From: Streptomyces sp. NBS 14/10
Lineage (GTDB): Bacteria > Actinomycetota > Actinomycetes > Streptomycetales > Streptomycetaceae
Reading direction: 5' to 3'
DNA: 64,000 bases
NCBI RefSeq assembly: GCF_002224125.1
Contig: NZ_NCSM01000022.1
Location: 576,885-640,884, forward strand
This document shows positions 8,075 to 17,029 of the stretch, piece after piece. Made by a program: the position numbers and the translations under genes. Positions within the stretch are counted from its first letter, which is position 1; each line of letters opens with the position of its first letter. The notes under the pieces are model-generated. The model saw nothing but the letters and a program-made list of their open reading frames with translations, was not told the DNA's origin and did not search any database.

Positions 8075-10276
8075 ATGGGCGACAAAACGAGCACGCAATC
8101 AGGGGCCGCCGGCAGGGCGGCGACGGCCGACCGGCCCGGCTCGGTGCGGAACGTGGTGCTGGTCGGCCACAGTGGTTCCGGCAAGACGACACTGGTGGAG
8201 GCCCTCGCGCTGGCGACCGGCGCGATCAACCGGGCGGGCAGAGTCGAGGACGGCGGATGCCTGTCCGACTACGACGAGATCGAGCACCGGCAGCAGCGCT
8301 CGGTCCAGCTGTCCCTCGTCCCCGTCGAATGGGACGGGGTGAAGGTCAACCTTCTGGATACCCCGGGGTATGCCGACTTCGTCGGGGAGCTGAGGGCCGG
8401 TCTGCGGGCAGCGGACGCGGCCCTCTTCGTCGTATCGGCATCCCAGGACGCCCTGGGCATCGCGGGCGCGACCCGCATGGTGTGGGACGAGTGCGCGGCG
8501 GTCGGGATGCCGCGCGCCCTGGTCATCACGCATCTGGAGGCGGCGCGCGCCTCCTTCGAGGAGATGACCGAGCTGTGCCGGCAGACGTTCGGCGGCGATG
8601 ACCCGGACGCGGTGCTCCCGCTGTATCTGCCGCTGCGCGGCGAGGCAGGACCGGATGGTCACGCCCCTGTGACGGGGCTGATCGGCCTGCTGTCGCAGCA
8701 GGTGTACGACTACGCCTCGGGCGTACGGACCGAGGCGACACCGACCCCCGACCAGCTGCCGCTGATCGAGGAGGCGCGCAACCGGCTCATCGAGGGGATC
8801 ATCTCCGAGAGCGAGGACGAAACCCTCATGGACCGCTATCTCAGCGGCGAGGAGATCGACGTCAAGACGCTCATCGGAGACCTGGAGAAGGCCGTCGCGC
8901 GCGGCTCCTTCCACCCCGTGCTGGCCGCCGCGCCCGCCGCCGAGGGATCCAAGCAGGGCCTGGGCACCACCGAGCTGCTCGAGCTGATCACCGGCGGCTT
9001 CCCGACCCCCCTGGAACGGGAGGCGCCCACCGTCACCACCCCGCAGGGCAAGCCCTGCCCGCGGCTGACCTGCGACCCCGAGGGCCCGCTGGCCGCCGAG
9101 GTCGTCAAGACCTCCTCGGACCCGTATGTCGGCCGGATCTCCCTGGTGCGGGTCTTCTCCGGGACGCTGCGCCCGGACGAGACCGTCCATGTGTCCGGGC
9201 ACGGCCTGGAGGACCGCGGCCATGAGGACCACGACGTGGACGAGCGGGTCGGCGCCCTCTCCGCGCCCTTCGGCAAGGCGCAGCGCATGCTCAGCCAGGC
9301 CATCGCGGGCGATCTGGCCTGCGTCGCCAAGCTGAACCGCGCCGAGACCGGGGACACCCTCTCGGCCAAGGACCAGCCGCTGCTCATGGAGCCCTGGGAG
9401 ATGCCCGATCCGCTGCTGCCCGTCGCGATCCGGGCCCACAGCAAGGCGGACGAGGACAAGCTCTCCCAGGGACTCGGGCGGCTGGTCGCCGAGGACCCGA
9501 CGATGCGCCTGGAGCAGAACCAGGACACCCATCAGGTGGTGCTGTGGTGTCTGGGCGAGGCCCACATGGACGTCGCACTGGAGCGGCTGCGCTCCCGGTA
9601 CGGCGTACAGGTGGACGCGGTGCCGTACAAGGTGTCGCTGCGCGAGACGTTCGGGGCCCGGTCCGCCGGGCGCGGGCGGCACGTCAAGCAGTCGGGCGGG
9701 CACGGACAGTACGCGATCTGCGAGATCGAGGTGGAGCCGCTGCCCGAGGGCTCCGGCATCGAGTTCGTGGACAAGGTCGTGGGCGGGGCGGTGCCCCGGC
9801 AGTTCATCCCGTCCGTCGAGAAGGGCGTACGCGCACAGGCGGCGCGGGGGGTGGCCGCGGGCTATCCCCTGGTCGATGTGCGGGTGACCCTGCTGGACGG
9901 CAAGGCGCATTCGGTGGACTCCTCCGACGCCGCCTTCCAGACGGCGGGCGCGCTCGCGCTGCGGGAGGCCGCCGCCGACACCCGGATCCATCTGCTGGAG
10001 CCGGTGGTCGAGGTGTCGGTGCTGGTGTCCGACGACTACGTCGGCGCGGTGATGAGCGATCTGTCGGGGCGGCGCGGCCGGGTCGTGGGAACCGAGCAGT
10101 CGGGCGGCGGCCAGACGCTGATCCGCGCCGAGGTGCCGGAGATCGAGATCGGCCGCTACGCGGTCGACCTGCGCTCGCTGTCGCACGGCACCGGACGGTT
10201 CAACCGCTCCTACGCCCGGCACGAGGCGATGCCCACGCAGGTCGCCGACCGGATCCGGGAACAGGCCGAAGCCTGA
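8075..10276 (+). CDS. Elongation factor G-like protein EF-G2
   Basis: A 733-aa translational GTPase-family protein with the full EF-G domain plan, including the GTPase domain at about 25-280 and the C-terminal domain (VVGTEQSGGGQTLIRAEVPE). Walker A is GHSGSGKTT. The G3 box reads DTPGYADF instead of DTPGHVDF, and the position of the G4 NKxD reads THLE. The catalytic His and the guanine-specificity motif are therefore lost. Actinobacterial EF-G2 proteins (M. smegmatis) bind GTP but are reported to lack GTPase activity. The start ATG follows GGAGGCGAGAC. It is not the essential fusA. Its role is unknown. Confidence 0.9.
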   Translation: MGDKTSTQSGAAGRAATADRPGSVRNVVLVGHSGSGKTTLVEALALATGAINRAGRVEDGGCLSDYDEIEHRQQRSVQLSLVPVEWDGVKVNLLDTPGYADFVGELRAGLRAADAALFVVSASQDALGIAGATRMVWDECAAVGMPRALVITHLEAARASFEEMTELCRQTFGGDDPDAVLPLYLPLRGEAGPDGHAPVTGLIGLLSQQVYDYASGVRTEATPTPDQLPLIEEARNRLIEGIISESEDETLMDRYLSGEEIDVKTLIGDLEKAVARGSFHPVLAAAPAAEGSKQGLGTTELLELITGGFPTPLEREAPTVTTPQGKPCPRLTCDPEGPLAAEVVKTSSDPYVGRISLVRVFSGTLRPDETVHVSGHGLEDRGHEDHDVDERVGALSAPFGKAQRMLSQAIAGDLACVAKLNRAETGDTLSAKDQPLLMEPWEMPDPLLPVAIRAHSKADEDKLSQGLGRLVAEDPTMRLEQNQDTHQVVLWCLGEAHMDVALERLRSRYGVQVDAVPYKVSLRETFGARSAGRGRHVKQSGGHGQYAICEIEVEPLPEGSGIEFVDKVVGGAVPRQFIPSVEKGVRAQAARGVAAGYPLVDVRVTLLDGKAHSVDSSDAAFQTAGALALREAAADTRIHLLEPVVEVSVLVSDDYVGAVMSDLSGRRGRVVGTEQSGGGQTLIRAEVPEIEIGRYAVDLRSLSHGTGRFNRSYARHEAMPTQVADRIREQAEA

Positions 10277-10291
10277 GGCGTCTTCGCCGAG

Positions 10292-10320
10292 CGCCCGCCC
10301 CAACTCGCTTGGGGCGGGCG
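10292..10320 (+). terminator. Terminator after the EF-G2 gene
   Basis: A perfect 12-bp stem CGCCCGCCCCAA / TTGGGGCGGGCG with a 5-base loop begins 15 bases after the EF-G2 stop. There is no U-tract, as is usual in Streptomyces. Confidence 0.8.
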
Positions 10321-10321
10321 G

Positions 10322-10374
10322 CTGTCCACAGACCGGCTCGGTGCGGCCGGGTCGATTGTGGGTAGTTGTCCACA
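10322..10374 (+). promoter_or_regulatory. Two DnaA-box-like sites upstream of the membrane protein gene
   Basis: CTGTCCACA at 10322-10330 and TTGTCCACA at 10366-10374 match the known Streptomyces DnaA box (TTGTCCACA), in the same orientation and 44 bases apart. They lie between a terminator and the start at 10461. They may titrate DnaA or regulate the downstream gene; chance occurrence of the weaker site is possible. Confidence 0.45.
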
Positions 10375-10460
10375 GGGACGTGACGCCCTGGCGACAGGGA
10401 CGGCACACCCCCGATACGCTGAGGTCGCAGCTCAAGCAGCATGCGGTATTGGGGGCGTTG

Positions 10461-12116
10461 GTGACGGCGGACGTATTCGACTTCAGCCCGGGAGCGCAGA
10501 TCCCGCTCTCCGGCGCGGCAGGCCAGACCGAGGTGACGCAGGCGCTCGCCTCGGCCGCCTACCGCGACAGCCCGGTGGCCAAGATTCTCGATGCCAATTC
10601 GGAGTGGACGGTCTCCGAGGTCAAGCCACCGAAGATCTCTCTGTTCGAGCCCAACCTGGGCGAGGCGTTCTCGCGCGCGGTGCAGCTGCGGATGCTCGGC
10701 GGCGGCCGCGGCCAGGTGATCCAGTCCTTCGGCATGGAGCCGCAGACGGTAGTCGAGCACTGCCTGGCGGCCAACCGCATCCGCAAGACGCGGGACGCCC
10801 GGCTCACCGCCGTCATGGTGATCTTCGGGCTGCTCTTCCTCCCCGGAGTGCTGCTGTGGCTCGGCGCCTTCCAGCTGCGGCGCACCATCGCCGGGTCCCA
10901 GGACAAGCGGATGGGGGCGCTGGGCACCCTCCTGATGGCGGCGCTCGCCGTGGTGACCCTCATCTTCCTGGTCAAGCTCCCCTTCGACGGGTTCTGGGGC
11001 CTGTATCTGCGCGGCGTGGTCGTCGCCCCCGTCATCGGGTGGTACGTGGCCAAGCAGATCAGCGAGCGCACGGCCAAGAACCTCCGGGAGGCCTGGAGCG
11101 GCCTCCTCTCGGGCGGCGGGATAGGCGCCAAGGTCCCCGAGACCGTCCCGAACCACCCCGGCCAGACCTCGGCCGAGGAGCTGCGCAAGGCGCTGCACAA
11201 GCTCACCGCGGAGCAGTACAGCAATATCGTCTTCTACGCCGGCCCCAAGGGGATACTCGGCATGGGCACGCGCTGGGGCAGCTGGCAGCTCGCCGAGGAC
11301 CTGGTGTCGGCCGACCCCGACAAGGAGATCGACCCGTTCCGCAGCTGGGACGTGATACGCGCGATCCATGACCAGTTGCGGCTGCTGGAGCGCACCCCGC
11401 TGCACACCGGAGGCTTCCCCACCCCCTCCGTGCGCCACTGGGTGGTCTCGCCCATCACCGAAGGGGCCAAGTCGGTGGAGCGCGGCGGCACCTCGGAGGA
11501 GGAGGGCTTCCAGATAAAGGGCGTCGAGCTGCAGCGCATCTGCGACGAGCAGCAGTTCAACTCCGGCGACCGGCACTATCTGGGCGTGCAGTTCGTCCTC
11601 TGGGACGGCCAGTTGGTGCTCACCCTGCTGATCACGGTGACCCTGCTGCACAAAACGATGCGGATCGAGGTCACCGGCCATGCGCTGGGACCGGTGAACC
11701 CCCTGTTCACCACCAAGCCCTCCGCGCCCTCCAAGACGGTCAGCAAGACCTTCAAGTTCTGGGAGACCAAGTCCATACCACTGCCGCTGGTGAACGCGAG
11801 GGAGGTGGTGCGGCTGGCCGTCCGCGCCCCCTTCACCTGGTACCCGCCGCTGCTGGACTACCTGGGCGGCAAGCTGGCCCTCCCCGAGCCGTTCGGCCTG
11901 CGCCACGCCTGGGCGGACAAGCCCTGGCGGCACCGCTTCATGGCGGACGACGCGCTGCGCACCGCCACCCCGGTGCTGCGGGTGGTCCACGAGGCGGCGA
12001 TCGGCGTGCTGAAGAACCACGGCGTGGACACCGAGCGCTTCGGCAACCGCTCCCTGGCGCTCAGCGGCCAGGTTCAGGACGTGGCCCCGAAGAAGGCCGA
12101 CCTCTACGACGCGTAA
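10461..12116 (+). CDS. Conserved actinobacterial membrane protein, unknown function
   Basis: This 551-aa protein has no recognised enzymatic motif. It has two or three hydrophobic segments near residues 115-205 (VMVIFGLLFLPGVLLWLGAF, GTLLMAALAVVTLIFLV, GVVVAPVIGWYVA) and another at about 380-395 (LVLTLLITVTLL). A large soluble region with FYAGPKGILGMGTRWGSWQ lies between them. The GTG at 10461 is taken as start because GGGGGCG precedes it; the frame is open 40 codons further upstream over the DnaA-box region. It faces the HIT gene across a strong terminator. Confidence 0.8.
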   Translation: MTADVFDFSPGAQIPLSGAAGQTEVTQALASAAYRDSPVAKILDANSEWTVSEVKPPKISLFEPNLGEAFSRAVQLRMLGGGRGQVIQSFGMEPQTVVEHCLAANRIRKTRDARLTAVMVIFGLLFLPGVLLWLGAFQLRRTIAGSQDKRMGALGTLLMAALAVVTLIFLVKLPFDGFWGLYLRGVVVAPVIGWYVAKQISERTAKNLREAWSGLLSGGGIGAKVPETVPNHPGQTSAEELRKALHKLTAEQYSNIVFYAGPKGILGMGTRWGSWQLAEDLVSADPDKEIDPFRSWDVIRAIHDQLRLLERTPLHTGGFPTPSVRHWVVSPITEGAKSVERGGTSEEEGFQIKGVELQRICDEQQFNSGDRHYLGVQFVLWDGQLVLTLLITVTLLHKTMRIEVTGHALGPVNPLFTTKPSAPSKTVSKTFKFWETKSIPLPLVNAREVVRLAVRAPFTWYPPLLDYLGGKLALPEPFGLRHAWADKPWRHRFMADDALRTATPVLRVVHEAAIGVLKNHGVDTERFGNRSLALSGQVQDVAPKKADLYDA

Positions 12117-12141
12117 GGCTCTGCGGCGCGTAAGCGACAGG

Positions 12142-12181
12142 CGGCCCCGGGCCTCGGCATCGCTGCCGGGGCCCGGGGCCG
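12142..12181. terminator. Bidirectional terminator between convergent genes
   Basis: An 18-bp stem (left arm 12142-12159, right arm 12164-12181, one G-T wobble) with a TCGC tetraloop sits between the membrane protein stop and the HIT gene stop, so it can end both transcripts. Confidence 0.85.
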
Positions 12182-12217
12182 TCGCTGTCGGGGCCGTAGC
12201 CGTAGGAGGGCCGGAGG

Positions 12218-12766
12218 TTACGCCTGCGGCCAGGCGTCGGCGAGCATCCGGCGGGTGTCGGCCAGCAGTTGCGGCAGCACCTTGGTGTGGCCGACGACGG
12301 GCATGAAGTTGGTGTCCCCGCCCCAGCGCGGCACCACATGCTGATGCAGATGGGCGGCGATCCCGGCGCCCGCGACCGTCCCTTGGTTCATGCCGATATT
12401 GAAACCGTGCGCACCCGAGGCGGTACGCAGCGCGACCATGGCGCCCTTGGTGAACTCCGCGAGCTCGACCGTCTCGTCGGCGTTCAGCTCGGTGTAGTCG
12501 GCGACGTGCCGGAAGGGGACGACCATGAGGTGTCCGCCGTTGTACGGGTACAGGTTCAGCACGGCGTAGACATGCCGGCCCCGAGCGAGAATCAGTCCGT
12601 CCTCATCGGACTTCTCCGGAATGGAGCAGAAGGGGCAGCCGTCCCCGGCACCCGGCCCGGTGGGCTTGTTCTCGCCTTGGATGTACGCCATCCGGTGGGG
12701 TGTCCACAGGCGCTGGAACGCGTCGGGCGTCCCCACTCCGATCTGCTGCTCCGGCTCACTCGTCAT
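12218..12766 (-). CDS. HIT family nucleotide hydrolase/transferase
   Basis: A 182-aa histidine-triad protein, likely acting on AMP-containing dinucleotides (Ap4A phosphorylase-like group). Seen: the zinc-binding CPFCSIP, YPYNGGHLMVVPFRHVADY, FNIGMNQGTVAGAGIAAHLH and the HIT motif HLHQHVVPRWGGD (H-x-H-x-H). Two ATG codons four codons apart (12778 and 12766) are possible; neither has a clear ribosome site, and MTSEPEQQ at 12766 is preferred by resemblance to streptomycete homologues. It lies downstream of thrS, as is common in actinobacteria. Confidence 0.9.
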   Translation of the reverse strand: MTSEPEQQIGVGTPDAFQRLWTPHRMAYIQGENKPTGPGAGDGCPFCSIPEKSDEDGLILARGRHVYAVLNLYPYNGGHLMVVPFRHVADYTELNADETVELAEFTKGAMVALRTASGAHGFNIGMNQGTVAGAGIAAHLHQHVVPRWGGDTNFMPVVGHTKVLPQLLADTRRMLADAWPQA

Positions 12767-12806
12767 GCGGGCCAGCATATTCGTCCGGGGCTGATCAGGA
12801 TGCGGT

Positions 12807-12836
12807 GAGGGGCGACCCCGTTCGGGGCCGCCCCTC
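12807..12836. terminator. Terminator between thrS and the HIT gene
   Basis: An almost perfect palindrome: GAGGGGCG, one mismatch, CCCCG, a TT loop, then the complementary arm. It abuts the CRISPR-like repeat at 12837. Confidence 0.8.
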
Positions 12837-12925
12837 GAATGCACCCCGCGCATGCGGGGACCACGTGGTCGGCAGGTGCGGGCCACGGCAAAGGTCCGGA
12901 TCACCCCCGCGTCGGCGGGGACCAC
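12837..12925 (-). CRISPR. Two-repeat type I-E-like CRISPR relic
   Basis: Two 28-base repeats (12837-12864 and 12898-12925) are separated by a 33-base unique stretch, exactly the 61-base period of type I-E arrays. Read on the minus strand the better copy is GTGGTCCCCGCCGACG then CGGGGGTGATCC, close to streptomycete I-E repeats. The two copies match at 21 of 28 positions, and both keep the CCCCGC/GCGGGG hairpin. The copy at 12837, which would be the trailer end, is the more degenerate. No cas gene or longer array is in the window. The leader-side copy ends one base before the thrS stop codon. Confidence 0.6.
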
Positions 12926-12926
12926 A

Positions 12927-14906
12927 TCACACCTGGATCCGGCGCTCCACAGCGTCAACGATCTCGGCGATGGCCTGGTCACGCGGAATGCCGTTCTTCT
13001 GCGAACCGTCCCGGTAGCGGAAGCTGACCGCCCCGGCCGCCATGTCGTCGTCACCAGCGATGATCATGAACGGAGTCTTGGCGCGCTGAGCATTGCGGAT
13101 CTTCTTCTGCATCCGGTCGGAAGACGAGTCGACCTCGACCCGCAGCCCCTTCGCCTTGGCCTCTGCCGCGAACTCCTCCAGGTACGGCACATGGTTGTCG
13201 CCGATCGGGATGCCCACCGCCTGGACCGGCGCGAGCCAGACCGGGAAGGCGCCCGCGTAGTGCTCCAGCAGCACCGCGAAGAACCGCTCGATGGATCCGA
13301 ACAGGGCCCGGTGGAGCATGATCGGCTGCTGCCGCGAGCCGTCCGCCGCCGTGTACTCCAGCTCGAACCGGGCGGGCTGGTTGAAGTCGACCTGGATGGT
13401 CGACATCTGCCAGGTCCGGCCGATGGCGTCCTTCGCCTGGACCGAGATCTTGGGCCCGTAGTACGCCGCGCCGCCCGGGTCCATGACCAGCTCGAGGCCC
13501 TGCTTCTCGGCGGCCTGCCGCAGCAGGTCGGTGGCCTCGGCCCACTGCTCGTCCGACCCGATGAACTTGTCGCTGTCGTCGCGGGTGGACAGCTCCAGGT
13601 AGAAGTCGTTCAGACCGTAGTCGCGGAGCAGGTCGAGCACGAAGGTGAGCAGGGAGTCCAGCTCGTCCGGCGCCTGCTCCCGGGTGCAGTAGATGTGCGA
13701 GTCGTCCTGGGTGAAGCCGCGGGCCCGGGTGAGGCCGTGGACGACGCCCGACTTCTCGTAGCGGTAGACCGTGCCGAACTCGAACAGCCGCAGCGGCAGC
13801 TCTCGGTAGGACCGCCCGCGCGCCCGGAAGATCAGGTTGTGCATCGGGCAGTTCATGGCCTTGAGGTAGTAGTCCTGCCCCTCGAACTCCATGGGGGGGA
13901 ACATGCCCTCCATGTAGTGCGGCAGGTGCCCCGAGGTCTCGAACAGCTTGGCCTTGGTGATATGCGGGGTGTTGACGAACTCGTAGCCGGCCTCTTCGTG
14001 CCGCTTCCGCGAGTACGCCTCCATCTCCCGGCGGATGATCCCGCCCTTGGGGTGGAACACCGCGAGGCCCGACCCCAGCTCGTCGGGGAAGGAGAACAGG
14101 TCCAGCTCGGAGCCCAGCTTGCGGTGGTCTCGCTTCTCGGCCTCCACCAGGAAGTCCAGATACGCCTTGAGCTCGTCCTTGGTCGGCCAGGCGGTGCCGT
14201 AGAGCCGCTGCAGCTGCGGGTTGCGCTCGCTGCCGCGCCAGTACGCGGCGGCGCTGCGCATCAGCTTGAACGCCGGGATGTTCCGGGTGGTCGGCAGGTG
14301 CGGCCCCCGGCACAGGTCACGCCAGCACAGCTCGCCGCTCTTCGCGTCGAGGTTGTCGTAGATGGTCAGCTCACCGGCGCCGACCTCGGCCGACGCGCCC
14401 TCGGCGGCATCCGCGGCCGACCCCTTGAGCCCGATCAGCTCCAGCTTGTACGGCTCGGCCGCCAGCTCCTCGCGGGCGGCCTCGTCGGTGACGGGACGGC
14501 GGGAGAACCGCTGGCCCCTCTTGATGATCTCCTGCATCTTCTTCTCGATGCGCTTGAGATCGTCCGGGTGGAACGGGGTCTCGACGTCGAAGTCGTAGTA
14601 GAAGCCGTCCTTGATCGGCGGGCCGATGCCGAGCTTGGCCTCCGGGAAGAGCTCCTGCACGGCCTGCGCCATGACATGCGCGGTGGAGTGGCGCAGGATG
14701 TCCAGACCGTCCCGGCTGGTGATCTCGACCGGCTCGACCTCATCGCCCTCGGCCAGCTCGTACGCCAGGTCCTTCAGCTGCCCGCCGACGCGCGCGGCCA
14801 CGATCGAGCGATCGCCGTCGAACAGGTCCGCCGCCGTAGTGCCCGTGGTCACCACGCGCTCTTCCCGCTCGGAATCGCGTTGGATGCTCACACGGACGTC
14901 TGACAC
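12927..14906 (-). CDS. thrS: Threonine--tRNA ligase
   Basis: ThrRS (659 aa) charges tRNA-Thr. Domain order: an N-terminal TGS domain (about 1-65), the editing domain with [16 protein letters not shown] (about 75-225), the class II catalytic core with motif 2 region [19 protein letters not shown], and the C-terminal anticodon-binding domain ([16 protein letters not shown]). Zinc ligand context [10 protein letters not shown] and motif 3 [12 protein letters not shown] are present. The GTG start is preceded by CAGGAGAGACCG. No T-box leader was seen upstream. The CRISPR-like relic abuts its stop codon. Confidence 0.96.
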   Translation of the reverse strand: MSDVRVSIQRDSEREERVVTTGTTAADLFDGDRSIVAARVGGQLKDLAYELAEGDEVEPVEITSRDGLDILRHSTAHVMAQAVQELFPEAKLGIGPPIKDGFYYDFDVETPFHPDDLKRIEKKMQEIIKRGQRFSRRPVTDEAAREELAAEPYKLELIGLKGSAADAAEGASAEVGAGELTIYDNLDAKSGELCWRDLCRGPHLPTTRNIPAFKLMRSAAAYWRGSERNPQLQRLYGTAWPTKDELKAYLDFLVEAEKRDHRKLGSELDLFSFPDELGSGLAVFHPKGGIIRREMEAYSRKRHEEAGYEFVNTPHITKAKLFETSGHLPHYMEGMFPPMEFEGQDYYLKAMNCPMHNLIFRARGRSYRELPLRLFEFGTVYRYEKSGVVHGLTRARGFTQDDSHIYCTREQAPDELDSLLTFVLDLLRDYGLNDFYLELSTRDDSDKFIGSDEQWAEATDLLRQAAEKQGLELVMDPGGAAYYGPKISVQAKDAIGRTWQMSTIQVDFNQPARFELEYTAADGSRQQPIMLHRALFGSIERFFAVLLEHYAGAFPVWLAPVQAVGIPIGDNHVPYLEEFAAEAKAKGLRVEVDSSSDRMQKKIRNAQRAKTPFMIIAGDDDMAAGAVSFRYRDGSQKNGIPRDQAIAEIVDAVERRIQV

Positions 14907-15063
14907 CGGTCTCTCCTGACTGATGGATCACTCGGAGCAGCGATTGCTGCGCAGCGTGAATCGTACCGAGCCGGAGGGCCGGACCGCGAAACGGTTACGG
15001 GGACGGTTACGGGGAGCGACCGCCGCCAGGGCTCGCGGTCAGGGCTCGGGACAGGGCCCGCGG

Positions 15064-16290
15064 TCAGGGCTCGGGGCATCCGTCGCCGTGCTCCTCCTCG
15101 GGGCCGCCGCAGGCCTCCTCGAAGAAGTCCAGATTCTCCTGGAGCGACTTCAGCAGCCGGTCCCGCTCGGCCTCGTCGACCTGCACCGGGGTGACGTCCC
15201 TGGCGCCGGTGATCCGCCGGAACCCGCCCCGGCTCTCCAGCCTGCCGCTCACCCGGATGGGCAGCCCCACCAGATGCGCGTGTCCCGCGATCCGGTAGTC
15301 GTCCTCCTCCAGCGCGATCCGCACCTGCCCCACCTCGGCGCCGGCGAGCACCCGCAGCCGGACCGTCCCGGGGCCGCCCGGTCCCGTGCGGCGCAGCCGC
15401 ACCACCGCACCGGTGACCCGCACCGGCACCGACGGCTCGGCCTGCTCGTAGCGGGCGCCGGCCTCCCGCAGGGCCGGCAGATCGCCGGGGCTGAACTCCA
15501 CCGGCTCCGGCCGGACCGCCGAGCCGAGCGGCGGACCGGCCCCGGGCGACCACTCCAGCGCCACCCGGGCCCCTTCCGTCCCCTCGACGAGGGCGACGAC
15601 GGCCTCGGTCAGCTCACGGCTCACGCCCGCCTCCACGGCGGTGTCGAAAGCCTCCTGCCTGCCGGTAGTCCGCTGGTAGTCCACCGCGTCACGGAGCGCG
15701 TACAGCGCGCGCAGCAGAGTCCCGGTGACGGCCCGCCCGTGCTCCACCGGTACGAAGACGGTCAGCTCGCGCCCGCCGGGCCCGGCCGGCCCGATCAGCA
15801 CGTGCTCCAGCCACGCCTCGGCCTCGCGGCGGTGGCGCGCCCCGTAGTAGCCCGCCCGCCCCCGGGCGGCGAGCGCCCCGGCCAGCAGCGTGGCGCGGGC
15901 GGCGGCGCGCAGCCGCTCGTGCGCGGTCCAGGCGGGAGCGCCCGTACGGGGCTCGGGCACCTCGCGGCGCCAGCGGATCTCGTCGCTGGGCACCGCCAGG
16001 CCGATCAGCACCTCGCGAGCGGACGGGGCGGCGCTGCGGGCCAGCGCGGTCACCGCCTCGCCCAGCAGATCGCCGCTGTCGGGGAACTCCCGGCTTTCGG
16101 GCACCAGCACGCTGGTGCCGCCGGACAGGTCGCCGGGCGGTGTCCAGCGCGCGTACCGCCCCACCGCTCCCCCGCGCCGCCGCCAGCCGTGCCGGGCCAG
16201 CAGGGCGCCGAGCACGGCCGGGTCCACCTGGTCCGGGGGCGGGGTGGGCACGGCGGGCGCGGGCTCCTCGGTCGGGCGGTACCGGTCCAT
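15064..16290 (-). CDS. Hypothetical protein with C-terminal OB-fold-like region, coupled to a DUF4365 gene
   Basis: This 408-aa protein has no recognised family. Residues 1-60 are Pro-rich and then contain GALLARHGWRRRGG. The middle is helical and Ala/Arg-rich. Residues about 295-385 (VPVRVTGAVVRLRR, LVGLPIRVSGRLESRGG) have the alternating beta pattern of an OB-fold, which is an inference. The C-terminus is acidic with Cys-Gly (EEACGGPEEEHGDGC). Its ATG overlaps the stop of the DUF4365 gene in a TGATG junction, so the two are translationally coupled and probably work together. Confidence 0.75.
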   Translation of the reverse strand: MDRYRPTEEPAPAVPTPPPDQVDPAVLGALLARHGWRRRGGAVGRYARWTPPGDLSGGTSVLVPESREFPDSGDLLGEAVTALARSAAPSAREVLIGLAVPSDEIRWRREVPEPRTGAPAWTAHERLRAAARATLLAGALAARGRAGYYGARHRREAEAWLEHVLIGPAGPGGRELTVFVPVEHGRAVTGTLLRALYALRDAVDYQRTTGRQEAFDTAVEAGVSRELTEAVVALVEGTEGARVALEWSPGAGPPLGSAVRPEPVEFSPGDLPALREAGARYEQAEPSVPVRVTGAVVRLRRTGPGGPGTVRLRVLAGAEVGQVRIALEEDDYRIAGHAHLVGLPIRVSGRLESRGGFRRITGARDVTPVQVDEAERDRLLKSLQENLDFFEEACGGPEEEHGDGCPEP

Positions 16291-16868
16291 CAGGGTTTCC
16301 CTCCCGCCCCGACCCGGGACATGATCTCGCAGAGCGCGCGGTCGTCGAAGATCCTCGAGGTCGGGATCCGCACGGTGGTCCGGCGGCTGCCCGTGACGGG
16401 GTGGCCGGCCAGGTTGGTCCAGTAGCAGCAGTGGCGCAGCGCCAGACGGTCGTGGCCGGCGCGCACCCAGTCGTCCCGGGCGCGCGGCACGATCATCACG
16501 ACGAGGATCTTGTGGACCGAGACCGGGGTCCGGGCCAGCTTGATCAGGTGGTCGTTGTCGAGGGTGAAGGAGAAGGTCGGCCCCGGCGGGCGGGGGGCGA
16601 TCTGGTACGTGGCCTTGAGCTGCACCTTGATCGTCACTTCGTCGTCGACGGTGTGCCCGCGCGCGCTGTGGCTGAGGTGCCAGTCGATGCCGTGGTCGGG
16701 GAAGGGCTGCGCCAAGGAGCAGCCGGCGGCCGCCGCGACCGCGTGCAGATAGCCGACCTGCAGGGTCTCCATACAGGCGGTGGTGGCGAGGGAGCCTCGC
16801 GGCGGTGCGATCCGCTCGGACAGCAGACTGCTCGCCGGCGTGGCCGGGTCGGGCTGCGCGAACGCCAT
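16290..16868 (-). CDS. DUF4365 domain protein, possible PD-(D/E)xK-type nuclease fold
   Basis: A 192-aa protein matching DUF4365 by its sequence pattern: CMETLQVGYLHAVAAAAGC, then FPDHGIDWHL, then VTIKVQLKATYQ. The E...D...QxK spacing resembles the active site of PD-(D/E)xK nucleases, and DUF4365 proteins are often met in nuclease and defence contexts (established only loosely). GGAAGG lies 12 bases before the ATG. The partner gene follows with a one-base overlap, and a DEDDh exonuclease is divergent 160 bases away. Catalysis is inferred. Confidence 0.72.
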   Translation of the reverse strand: MAFAQPDPATPASSLLSERIAPPRGSLATTACMETLQVGYLHAVAAAAGCSLAQPFPDHGIDWHLSHSARGHTVDDEVTIKVQLKATYQIAPRPPGPTFSFTLDNDHLIKLARTPVSVHKILVVMIVPRARDDWVRAGHDRLALRHCCYWTNLAGHPVTGSRRTTVRIPTSRIFDDRALCEIMSRVGAGGKP

Positions 16869-17029
16869 GTCGTCGAGCGCCTTCCGGAATTGCCGGATTG
16901 GTACACCTGTGTTGTCTCCGCGTCAGGAGCCCGGCAAACGGCGGCGGTTCGGCCCACTCTCGACGGGTATCACCAGGTGGGGCGGGGTCGTAGTTGCCAT
17001 TTGGTGAGCGAGCACGAGGAGTTGAGGCC

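Noticed and set aside
8099..10435. A 778-codon open frame antisense to the EF-G2 gene
   Set aside because: Long antisense frames are expected in high-GC genes; its composition (His/Arg/Gly-rich, no domain) is that of a shadow and it has no ribosome site.
12776..12986. A longer CRISPR array
   Set aside because: Sequences one 61-base period to either side show no repeat; only two repeats exist, and no cas genes are present.
14907..15063. T-box leader upstream of thrS
   Set aside because: No T-box sequence (AGGGTGGNACCGCG) or specifier-loop structure is seen; only an ordinary ribosome site.
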